A stretch of 64,000 nt of DNA from Argopecten irradians (lineage: Eukaryota > Mollusca > Bivalvia > Pectinida > Pectinidae), in assembly GCF_041381155.1 (NCBI RefSeq), contig NC_091147.1, positions 12,153,030-12,217,029 on the forward strand. Reading direction: 5' to 3'. Both the position numbers and the translations under genes were made by a program. The notes beneath the pieces are model-generated. The model was not told the DNA's origin and ran no database searches. It saw nothing but the letters and a program-made list of their open reading frames with translations. Positions 46,601 to 57,330 of the stretch are shown here, piece by piece. Position 1 is the first letter of the stretch. Each line of letters begins with the position of its first letter.

Positions 46601-48587
46601 CATGAGCCAAGAAAGTGTCACCTAACCCTGGACTATAATGATCCTCAACTACTGCAACATTAGAAACCTTCTTACTCATTGAACGAGTTACAGCACAAGA
46701 AGGGAAAATACCAGGAAATTCCTGTTGAATAGTCTCAGCATCATCTGTTTTATCAGGGATACTGGACACAAAGGGATCTACCCTAACTTTCTCTCCAGCC
46801 AAGTCATTGCCTAAAATGAGCGACACGCCCTCTATAGGAAGTTCCGGTCTAACACCAATGGTGACAGGCCCAGTAACCAAGTCTGACTTTAAATAAACAG
46901 AATGGAGAGGCACATTAACAAAACCTAACTCTACACCTTGAAGCAAAACACTACTACCAGATGAGGTCTCCTCAGACAAAGGCACTACGCCATCTAATAT
47001 CAAAGAATGAGAAGCCCCAGTATCTCGCAAAATCTTCACAGGTTTCAAGTTGGTAATATCACTAGTAAGTGAAACAAAACCTTCAGAAATGAAGGGAGAG
47101 TACTTCTCCAAGACACTATCAGACTCTGAGCTCTTAATCTCAAAAGACACTTTAGAATCTTCCACAATATCACTAAGTTTCCGACTAGGCTTTGACATAG
47201 CTACACAGAAGGAACTGACTGTTAACGCCTTTGCTCCTTACGCTGGAGAGAATAACATTCAGACATAACATGCCCTACTTTCTTGCAGTAATTACAAATA
47301 GGACCAGAAGGAGACCCCACACCTACCCTATCATCTGTTTTAGAAGCAGACTTAGTCTTATCACCTAATTTAAGTTTGTCGTTAGAAGGGCCACTAAAGG
47401 TTGGGTTCCTAGACTGACCAAATTTACTAGTACCTGTGGTACTGTTTTTGTCTTGAGAACTGTTTTTAACAAATGAGCCTTTGTGGGTGAGAGCGTAATC
47501 ATCAGCCATTGTAACTGCTTCACTAAGCGTTTCAACTTTTTCTCTCATCTAAATGAGTTTTTTATGTTTATGTGGACACAACGTTTTAAACTCATCTATC
47601 AACAACAATTGCCTCAATTTACCGAAATCCTCATCAATTTCTTTAGAATCACACCACCTATTAAATAATTGTTCTTTTTCTCTGGCAAATTCTACATGAG
47701 TTTGTTCATCTCTCTTTCTCGAGTTTCGAAATTTCTGGCGGTAAGCCTCAGGAACTAACTCATTAGCTTTCAAAATAGCTTTCTTAACTACTTGGTAATT
47801 TGAAATGTCATCAACAGACAAAGAAGAATAAATGTCTCTAGCTTTACCAATCAAGACACTTTGAAGAAGCATTGTAAGCTTATCTTCAGGCCATTTCATA
47901 CTATCAGCTATTTTCTCAAAATGCAGAAAATACTTGTCAACTTCTTTCTCTTGAAAAGGAGGAACTAACCTAATGTTTCTACTGACATCAAAACCTCTGT
48001 TTCCTTGTAAACCCCTAAAAGTTGGATTACTTGAACTGTCTTGAGAAGCTAGCTCTAATTCTTTAATTTTAAGTTCTGTTTCAGCTTGAATTTTATGCTT
48101 CTCTAGCTCTAACATCTAAATCTCTCTCAATCTCTTTTTCTCTTAACTCTTTTTCTATTTCTCTTTCTCTCATTTCTTTCTCTATTTGTTTCATTTTCAT
48201 TTCATGTTCAAGTTCCATTTGTCTAATTTTGATTTCTGAAGTGACTGTTTCCTCTATATTATCTAATGCACTAGAGTCAAATTTGCCATTGTCAACAAAA
48301 TATCTTATAATTACATTCCTAATTTCAGCTTTCCTCAAATTAGTTTTGATAGTAAGGCCTAAATGTTTACCCAATAACAGTAAATCCTTCTTACTAACTT
48401 GCAAAAGAACTTCCAGGGATGGCGCTTTAACAAACTGTTCTACCTGTATAGAAGTCATGTCTATCTAGCTGTTGGTTTCAAATGTAAACTCCAAGTTTGT
48501 ACACAAATTTTGAAAATTTCTTAATTAATTTTTCGAAGTTAGATTTCACAAATAAAATATCGATCTCGGACAAGAGCCCCCAATTCC

Positions 48588-49294
48588 TGTTACATGAACG
48601 AATAACAGAAATGAGAAACCAGCAGCTAAATTCAAAACACAATTTAATTATATATACAATATCATACAGAGATGATTTACAATATCTAAAGTAATTGGTG
48701 GTGGTACAAGGGTAATACGATGATTTTAAAGTGTTACTTATCTGTATGCGAATGTCCTGGTATAATCCTTTATCCTTCCAGGTTTTAAAGCAACAATAAT
48801 CACAAATCCACGAGGAAAATGAATGTCCACAGATGATTTGTAAAGTTCCAGGCAATATGAATAAATCCACACAAAGTGTTGTAATAACCCACAGATAAAG
48901 TCACAATAGCTCTCCCAATAGAATCTTATATGGCGCTATACAATTCTTGATATGTCTAATTACAGGTCTCATTACAGTTCTGATTAGCCTTGGACAGCTC
49001 GAGTATATATAGCTAAACCCTAGTTCAAGAATATTGGAGAACCTTCTACTTCTAGAAATATCTAACTAAAAACAGTAAACAAATAAACACACAGAACTTT
49101 CTGGAAATAGATCATTCTAGATCTCTACTTATAATCAACATGTTTACAAACATATTTGTTTATACATGATAATATTCTAGAAAGTTCTATAACCTAAATT
49201 AATTATATGAACTTTATAGGATGTATTGATGGTATAGCTATAGGAGTTATCTCCCCTATCTAATAACTACATGTATTTACTGTCATACATAACA
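48588..49294 (-). repeat. 5' LTR of the Gmr1-like element
   Basis: 707 bp, same length as the 3' LTR. The primer-binding site lies directly inside it. No matching target-site duplication: TAGAT flanks the left end and CGATG the right end. Confidence 0.93.
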
Positions 49295-49665
49295 CGATGA
49301 CCTTAAGATGTCCTCAAGTTTATTTGTAAAGTATCATGCGCATGGCTAGCTATATTCGTTCGAAAGATCGTTAGTCCATGTATATCCGCATTGTTGACAT
49401 GTGATGAAGTCATCGAATGAAGACAGACAACTCTAGTATCGTATATATCTAGGGTTAGATAGCTTCATTGAGTGAATAAACACACGTTCTTCACATGGAT
49501 TATCTACATTTCATTCCAATAATGAACTTCTGTCGCGCCTCCACAGAAAAACTAAAATAAATCAGTAAATAAATCATAGAAAATTAAATTTGGTGAGTAT
49601 GACGTTTCCTTGTGCTCTGTACTTTTTGGCGCATAACTTGATCTGAAAGAAATATCAAAATTATG
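49295..49665. repeat. Direct repeat copy 1 (also at 51152-51521), transposon end
   Basis: Starts CGATGACCTTAAGATGTCCT, the base after the LTR, and is about 95% identical to 51152-51521. From about 49580 to 49985 it also matches, inverted and more diverged, 55085-55548 (shared TTTACCCGAGAGTACGTGTT and GGCGCATAACTTGAT-type motifs). It is best read as one terminal region of the DNA transposon whose transposase lies between. Confidence 0.75.
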
Positions 49666-49985
49666 AAGATTTACCTATATTTCATAACGCAGTCTTTTGT
49701 CTGTACGCATACATCTCGCAACAGTAAAAACTGAAAGTATTAATTTTGAACCCGTATCGATATAAAGAGAACCCTTTCGTCCTATCGATTGAAGTGATTG
49801 TTTTTACAGAAAAGGGAATCGCAATACGTGACGGGTGTTTTTTGTATGTTTACATACCGTGATCGAGTAATTTACCCGAGAGTACGTGTTTACATAGGCT
49901 TGTAGATGTATTGATCGTTATGTACAAACGGATAAATTCGTAGTCACACGTTGTCACACGCGAAATAAAACCGCAATATGATGTA

Positions 49986-51151
49986 ATAAATGGAAAGGAA
50001 AGTCAATTGCAATCACATTTAACTCATATATTGGTATATCATATAAATCGTTGATGTTTAATGTTTAAAGAGTTTAACTTAAGTCCAAGCACAAGTGAAC
50101 GGTAAATTTAGAGACTGCTGTTGAGTTAAACAAAACTGTTTTGCAATAATGAAATACAATATTTGCCGCAAAACGTTATTAAGACAAATCTTTTTGATAC
50201 GAACTTCTCCTTATTTGGAAGTAAATTGAAATCGTTTTGCCTCCACTTTATTTATACTTCTTTAAGAAATATATAACACATTTGCTTATAACAAGTTATC
50301 TTTTGCTACGAAATGATTTCGTGGATCCGTCAAGTTAATATTTACTCGAGTAGAAAATCTTCCAGAATTTCGTTCTCAAAGTGCAGGATGTAGCCTTGCG
50401 AAACAAATATGGAATCGACTAACAAAAAATCAAATACGATCAAACAGGTATACAATTACATGTTGATAGTGAGCTTAGTAACTACGTTGATTCGGGGTGC
50501 AATCAATTAGGAGTTTTAATTATTTTTAGTTTCAGAAACTCTATAGCGATTTTTCGTTATAACGAATTATTGATCCTTATCCCATGTGGTTCGCTATAAC
50601 AAAGGTTCTTTTTTGTACAATTTGACGAATACCGAATAATTAAAGACATTTTGCATTTTAAATACTTTGTTTAAAAGGTTTGGTATTTATGCTAATTGTT
50701 ATTATCTAAATTCGGGGTGTTAATATTTCATATGTGTAACTCCCAAAACGAAACGTCATTTCGAGATCCAAATAATGATTTGTATACAATAACAATAATG
50801 TTCTGGTTGTCGTCAAATACAAAATAAATGAAGTAACAACGAATTACATGGATGTTGTTACAAATTATTGTTATTAACGTTTTGTCGAAACGTATTGAAA
50901 CAACACTTACATGTCATTTACCGATACAAATTAAAGTTTGCTGCTTTAAAACGCCTTTAGTCATGTAATAGTAGTACTAGCTTTCTTGTCATTTTTTATA
51001 CGCTTACCTGGTACACAACTGGTTATAATTGCATTCATTGTGCTACTCTTTACCTTATTGTTGCAGTTCGTACGTAAACTACAATGTTAAAGAATATTTA
51101 ACCGTTACTCTAAATATATTTCGCATATACTACTTACCGTTATCAACGACT
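49986..51151. other. Spacer between direct repeats, no gene
   Basis: AT-rich sequence with no coding frame recognised. It is probably the interior of the DNA transposon left end or a nested non-coding insertion. Confidence 0.4.
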
Positions 51152-51521
51152 CGATGACCTTAAGATGTCCTCAAGTTTATTTGTAAAGTATCATGCGCAT
51201 GGCTAGCTATATTCGTTCGAAAGATCGTTAGTCCATGTATATCCGCATTGTTGACATGTGATGAAGTCATCGAATGAAGACATACAACTCTAGTATCGTA
51301 TATATCTAGGGTTAGATAGCTTCATTGAGTGAATAACGCACGTTCTTCACATGGATTATCTACATCTCATTCCAAAAATGAACATCTGTCGCGCCTCCAC
51401 AGAAAAAAAAAATCAGTAAATAAGTCATTGAAAAAAAATTGGTGAGTATGGCGTTTCCTTGTGCTCTGTACTTTTTGGCGCATAACTTGATCTGAAGGAA
51501 ATATCAAAATTATGAAGATTT
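51152..51521. repeat. Direct repeat copy 2, shorter transposon end
   Basis: Same start (CGATGACC) as copy 1. Homology stops at about 51521 (GAAGATTTA), while copy 1 continues to match the right end. This suggests a secondary or partial duplication of the end, 1.86 kb inside copy 1. Confidence 0.75.
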
Positions 51522-51908
51522 ATTTTTAAGGCATAAAAACAACAATTTTACAGTACAATTTTTTTGTGTTATAACTAACGTTTGTAAGTCATCTGAAGCC
51601 ATTTGAATGATTTCTTACAGCTTCGTTCATCAAACCTTATGGTTTTTAATTGATTAACGATGAAAAAATAGCATGTCAAAATTTTCCCTAGTTACGGCAC
51701 ATATAACTTTAACAGTAAGTTCACAAAGGCAGTATAATACACGGTATACTAGTCTGTTCAGCTGTATAGAATCCTGAATGGATTTACAAATGTAACTTAG
51801 CTGATTGTCCATAAAGCAATTAATTGTGTATATATTTATATCCACTAGGTAAGTACAGTTGTACATATTATACACTGTACTTGTTTAGATATTGATATAC
51901 ACTGGTAC

Positions 51909-54565
51909 CTACTTTTTCACTAGTGGTTTCTGTAAATTGCAAAATAATGCACACACTTTCAACATTTGGTTGGCCAGAGGTTTCACTTTTAATGGCATAG
52001 TATCAGAAAGCATATGGAATTTGTTTAGTCTCTCTATAGCCCTCTCTACATGTATTCTTAGACGGGCATTTTTTTTAGTTTTGGAAACATCACTTGCATT
52101 TAGGCGTTTCCCTTTTCCCCAATTACATTTTCTGGTGAATGGAGGAATGTTTAATGTGGCATGTCTTTCAAGTAAAAGATCTCTAATAAAAAAGCCTCGG
52201 TCAGCCATGACCTCGTCCCCAGGCCTTAAATGATCAAGGAAGGCACTATGCATTGTAATGTATCTATCAGATGTGTCTCCGTCCCACAAATCTGACACAT
52301 AGATAAACGCACCTGATGGACTTATTCCTAGCAGAGCTTTATACGTATTTCTGTGTCTGTGACTGTGCAGTAGGTGATTTTGGGTTTTCTATGAAAAATT
52401 CTGTGCAGTCAATTATGGTAGTTGTATTGGGGAAGGTTTCCTTAAATGATCTGGGCATATATTTCTTGATTCTGTTTGATGATGACCACTTTAAAAGTGG
52501 ACAAAATATAGCATGCATACATAAAATTTATCCATGTAGTAAAAATTTGTGAAACTCTACTGTTGGACACATTGAACATATCAGCAATGACAAAGGTAAG
52601 CAAAGCCAACCTCAGCCTGACTAATGTCAGAAGAAATTCATGAAAAACATAGTAATTTTTTCTTGGAGGGCCAGTCTTTTTTCTCCAGGTCTTCATGATA
52701 AGGGGGGTCTTCTGTGACCAGTAATTGAGAAACTGGAGATGCTTTCTTCAGATTCCCTACAAAATACAGCATTGAAACAGTTACTGATTTGCAGGTAATT
52801 TAATTAATGCAAAATCATAATGTTCATCACAAAAGTATGTTTATTATACATGCTTGTATGTATATTTTATCAAATATATCTTCATCCTTAATATACTGTT
52901 GCTGCATTTCGCAGAAATATTGAACTATTTTGTATTTATTATCAACTGCTATTTATCCACTTTTAAATATATATTTGCCATGAATTTTGATTTGAAAGAT
53001 TAGGTCAAACTCCATATACCTGGTATATGTAAATTATTATTCAGCTATAAATACACCCAATCTTTACCAAACAATGTGTTGAGCATTAGTAATGATGGCA
53101 GCCCAGTGTACTTTCTCACAGTTTTCATCAGACTGAGTTATATTGTTAACCACAGATGGCCTCATGTTTTCTTCCTCACTATCCTCTAAGGACTTTAGTT
53201 TTTTCTCAGCTATTTCCATGTCTTCCATAGAAATGGTATTTTGGACACAAACATCATGCACATCATCTCTAGACTTCTGATATACATGGTCTATCATTAC
53301 ACCTGAAGTGATATGATTCCAATTTTAGGATAATAAAACATGCAATATCTTTTTATTATCAAACATGTGTATGCATACATGTAATATATACACAAATATT
53401 GTAAGAAAAGAACATAATGTGAAACATTTAAACTGACAATGTATCATCTAATATTTAGTCACATTTTTGTCACCTCCACATCCATTTGTGTATACATGTA
53501 CTAGGTTTTTTAAAGGGAAATAATTTTTCTAAATACTTGGGTATATATTGTTGGTATGCATTTACTAAATTATTTTATCTTATATAGGTTGTGTTCTATT
53601 GAGAATTTTAACTTTAAACATATTTGTTGTATAAACAGTAACATTCCAACTTAAAAAGCAATCTCCTATCATTATGATAAAATCAATATATTAGTGATGA
53701 CTTTCAAGTTTTATTATTACCATCTTTCTGTGGAATCTGTGAGGTATCAACTATTTTTTCATGTATTACAGGGATAAATATCTTGTGACCAACCTGAGAA
53801 ATAATGTTGACATAATGGTGATTTCAGTAAAGTTGGATATTGCTTTTGGTTAATGATGCTGTGGATTTATCATATTTTAGTTCAAATATGGATACTATAC
53901 TTAGTGTTTAATGTGTATAGTACAATACATTATAGTAAAAGATTATTTAGTGATGGCAGCATTAATTGCATAATGACTAAAAATGTGAACATGTTTATTT
54001 GTTCACCATAAATAAACGGGTACTCAGGAAAACAAATACATCTTTTTATTTTCCTTGAATGTTAAAATTAACTTATCATGCAAGTAAACACATGGTTGAT
54101 ATTGATTGTAATTAGAATTAATTGGCCCTGTTTACCTAATCAGTATCTGGAAAGTCAACAAGCATCATGGCCATTGGCATCTCCTCGGTATGATCTGTAC
54201 ATGTATTTGTCGCTGTGTGCTTTGTCGAGTTCTCTTCATCCCTACACCTACCAAGCTTACTGAGTAAACGTGTTGATCTTGGATTGCATGACTGTTTATA
54301 ATTATTATAAGCAAATAGTTCGGGATAAGGGTGGTTATCTGTGGGCTTGCCGTCAACAAAATGACGAGAACACAGTCTGTGCCGTTTATTTGGGTCATAG
54401 TCCTCTCTTCGCAACAGCTCCAACCATCGTTTTCGGGCTTTCGGCGCTTTCTGTTGAGATAGAATTGGAAAAAAATTCAATGCCGCTCATAAAATCATAC
54501 TTCCCTCTTTTACAATCTGCGGAATTACACCCTTCGGCAACACACCAGCGGTTCGCAAACGGCAT
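51909..54565 (-). pseudogene. THAP-HTH-DDE transposase (PIF/Harbinger, ISL2EU-type), eroded
   Basis: Minus-strand pieces in order. THAP zinc finger (54565-54140): MPFANRWCVAEGCNS, then KARKRWLELLRREDYD and RLCSRHFVDGKP, giving the C2CH pattern. A charged linker exon (about 53305-53066; acceptor ATATCACTTCAG, donor GTTTG|GTAAAG). An HTH_Tnp_4-like region (about 52750-52480): EFLLTLVRLRLALLTFVIAD, VSNSRVSQIFTTWINF. A DDE_Tnp_4 catalytic domain (about 52480-51909): TTIIDCTEFFIENP, VMADRGFFI, RIHVERAIERLNKF, so the D, D and E are present. Frame breaks: one base in the T-run at about 54472, one near the C-run at about 52700, one near 52490, and a small deletion with frameshift near 52365 where the YSSYKSHNTYK-type motif should be. 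A decayed transposon gene, though the homopolymer breaks could be consensus errors. A domesticated host gene is less likely. Confidence 0.82.
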
Positions 54566-55084
54566 TTTGACAGGAGTTGCCAATGTAAACAAGTAGGACC
54601 GGAAGTAGGGTACCAGGACTTTTTTTGCAAAATCACGTGACGTACGTCATAACTAAACACAAAAACCGTCCGGAAACCGGTAACTCGGAAATCTCGTATT
54701 TTCAGAAATGAGTCAAACTTGGTTAGAGTTATTAGACTGAGATAGTATTTTAACATCACATCCATATAGGTCCCTGCTGACTCCCAGGGACCTGAGGGTG
54801 GGGCCAAAAGGGATCAAAAGGGCTAAACATTTAAAAAAAAAAATCTTCAAATCAACTGAAATACATAAGATGTGGAAATACATGGTAGATATATACAGAA
54901 ATACATGGTAAATATATACAGAATGTCACAATATTTTGATCAAGGAAAATAACTAGAGAATACAATGTTTATTATCTTACTTATTTTACTGGTTTATTTT
55001 GGTGCGAGACTTAAGAAAGCCGATATGACGAGCACCAAAATAAAACTAGTATTTTAATAAACTAACCGTATATTCTGATTATCC

Positions 55085-55548
55085 TATATCTGTTATGACA
55101 AACGCCAAAAGTTAAGACACACCAAAATGTGGCTATGCATTTTTTGGATTGTATGTAACGAAAAATAAATCTACATATCATTTATTAGGTATGTGTGAAC
55201 ACGTACTCTCGGGTAAATCACTGTTGTAAAAAAACATATATTTAAGGTATGTGCGGTCAACCGGAATCAACGTTACCGGTTTGAGTCTTTTTTTTGTGCA
55301 ATCATGTATATGATTAGATGTATGACTATTAATCACTTCTATTAAAACAAATATTTTAAATGGATGTTTTTAGTATCGATATGGTTTCAAAACTTATCAC
55401 GTCAAATTGCCATTATTTCGGGATATATGTGTATAGAAAAACTAAATCTTCAGATTTTTTTCTTTTGATCAAATCAAGTTATGCCCCAAAAATTTGCATG
55501 CTACAAGGAAAAGCCAAATTTAAACTCACCAAAATTTAACTACCCTAT
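55085..55548. repeat. Inverted counterpart of the transposon left end
   Basis: The reverse complement aligns with 49580-49985 and, in its outer 95 bp, with 51437-51521 at roughly 65-75% identity. Shared blocks include TTGGTGAGT, TTTCCTTGT, GCATAACTTGAT, GAAGATTTA, GTATCGATA and TTTACCCGAGAGTACGTGTT. Outside it, 55550-55620 has a MITE-like AAACGCCAAAAATTTTACCG motif series. Confidence 0.6.
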
Positions 55549-55997
55549 TTTGATGCAAAACGCCAAAAATTTTACCGACGCCAAAATATCTCATTTTACG
55601 GTATCACTGAAACAATATGAAAATACTCAAAAACAATAATTACCCATCAAAAAAATACTTTACAATACATAAGTTTGCCATGACCCAAGAAAAAGCCGAC
55701 ACCGCCATACGATATTTTTGATAACGTAAAAATGACGACATTCCGGTGAATGTGATGTCACTTTTTAGCGGGACTGAATGACGTTTCATACACCAGAAGG
55801 TTAAAGTTCTGGGTCAGGTTAGAAAAAGTTCCGTCAGATGTGGAACAAATTCACGTAATCGTAGTGACGGATCAAACACAAGTTTATCTAGCAGTAGTAA
55901 TCCGTCAGTATATGGGGCAGTTGCAGGATAAAAGAAGATGTAGCAAATATTATATAATATATACAACATTAAAAGTAATATGTTTTCATCCACTTAC

Positions 55998-57298
55998 ATC
56001 GCTGAGTGTCTCTAGTATCATGATTCCACAACCTCTCCCCGGACATATCCGTCAGCGTTAGCGGAGAACGCCTGGCACTTGCCGGTAGGGGACGCCATCC
56101 GGGCTTTCGTCAGGGTCACAAACATATCTGGGTATAAAATAAAAAGTCTATGCAATAGACGTCTTTTTTCACAATTCGTATTTCCCGCTTTATGCTTTAT
56201 GTTTTTGTTCTTTGATTGGTCAGTTTATATCATGTGATCGTCATATACGTAACGCACATGCGCATATGTCATTCTTCGCTGACAGAAAAAATTGTAAGAC
56301 GCCATTTTGTAAGACAAGAAATTTTGGAATTTCATTCGTTTATATCAGCGTTGAAGACGTTATACCACTACCAGTAACTAGATTCTTATCACTGATTGGT
56401 CAATTGCAAATTGGGTAAGTTTTTTGTGTTATTTTATGGTTCAGTTATCACACAAATTTGGGTCACTATGTCAGACCCTGCTCGAGTTTTGGTTATCGGC
56501 CACAGTTTCATTGTGCGTCTCGCTTCATATATCAATAACTCCCCATCGAGGGCTAATTTTGGTTTATCTCGTGATCTTGTGGATTTCGTGGGTATCCCAG
56601 GGGCTAATATGCAACGTATCGCTTCTCGTTTTGAGCTTCCCGGTTCGACATCTTTTTACGACGTCATTTGTTTACAATGCGGCGGAAATGACCTAAGTAG
56701 GCCACGAGGTTTGCCTGATCGTGTGGTTGACGCTATTATGTATTTCACCGAGGAACTCTTGTCCAGGGGTACCAGGCATGTCGTTGTTTGTCAGTTGTTT
56801 CGGCGAGAGCGAACACGTCGTCATAAAGGTGATGTTGCGATTTCAATATACAATTCGCGTGTGGCCGAAACCAATGAGCTATTGCTTCATAGACTTAATA
56901 ATTTCCAAGGTGTTACCTTCTTGCGTCATACCAGGGAGATCTGGGATGAACATGACTTGTTAGGATCAGATGGTGTGCACTTTCATTGCTTAAAACCTTA
57001 TTATCGCTCAGTTAAAGGTGGTATTATCTATGCTCTTGCCCAATAAATTTTTTACAAATTTCCCTGTTTCGGTAGAAGTTACCTCCCTTTGAGAATTTCC
57101 TGTGGTCAGAGATTTATTTCGGGGTTACTTCCCTTTACACGGAATGAGATCTATTATCACTAAGCCTACAACTAAATATATATTGCAGCCCAAAACACCT
57201 GTAGTTAGCATACTTTTGCTGTGATACATATCAGTATGGAATTAATGAGTAATTGCAGATTTTTTTTTTCATAATCATATATACATAAAAATATATTA

Positions 57299-57330
<32 letters not shown>

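Larger units (their letters stand above)
42920..49294 (-). mobile_element. Gmr1-like (Ty3/gypsy) LTR retrotransposon, near full length, broken
   Basis: Two 707-bp LTRs (TGTTA...TAACA) flank a 5-kb interior read on minus. Parts in order: gag-like region about 48460-47220, charged and helical, ending in a CCHC knuckle (CNYCKKVGHVMSEC). Protease about 47200-46500 (ILRDTGASHSLIL). Integrase about 46410-45200 with the zinc finger (HLGVTKIYNRI, CRSCHTCQ) and the DDE core (IIDCVGPLP, QSDQGSNFM, SAYHPESQGALERFHQ). Reverse transcriptase about 44980-44070 (GYIDDVI). RNase H about 44070-43692 (LFVDASDVGVG). Integrase before RT with gypsy-type sequences defines the Gmr1-like group. A primer-binding site resembling the tRNA-Pro type follows the 5' LTR, and a polypurine tract AAGGAGGGGTG precedes the 3' LTR. 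LTRs differ at about 2%, so the insertion is fairly young. The coding region is interrupted about half a dozen times. Confidence 0.92.

Noticed and set aside
48478-48870. 130-codon minus frame at the LTR edge
   Set aside because: It spans the LTR and leader of the retrotransposon and shows no domain.
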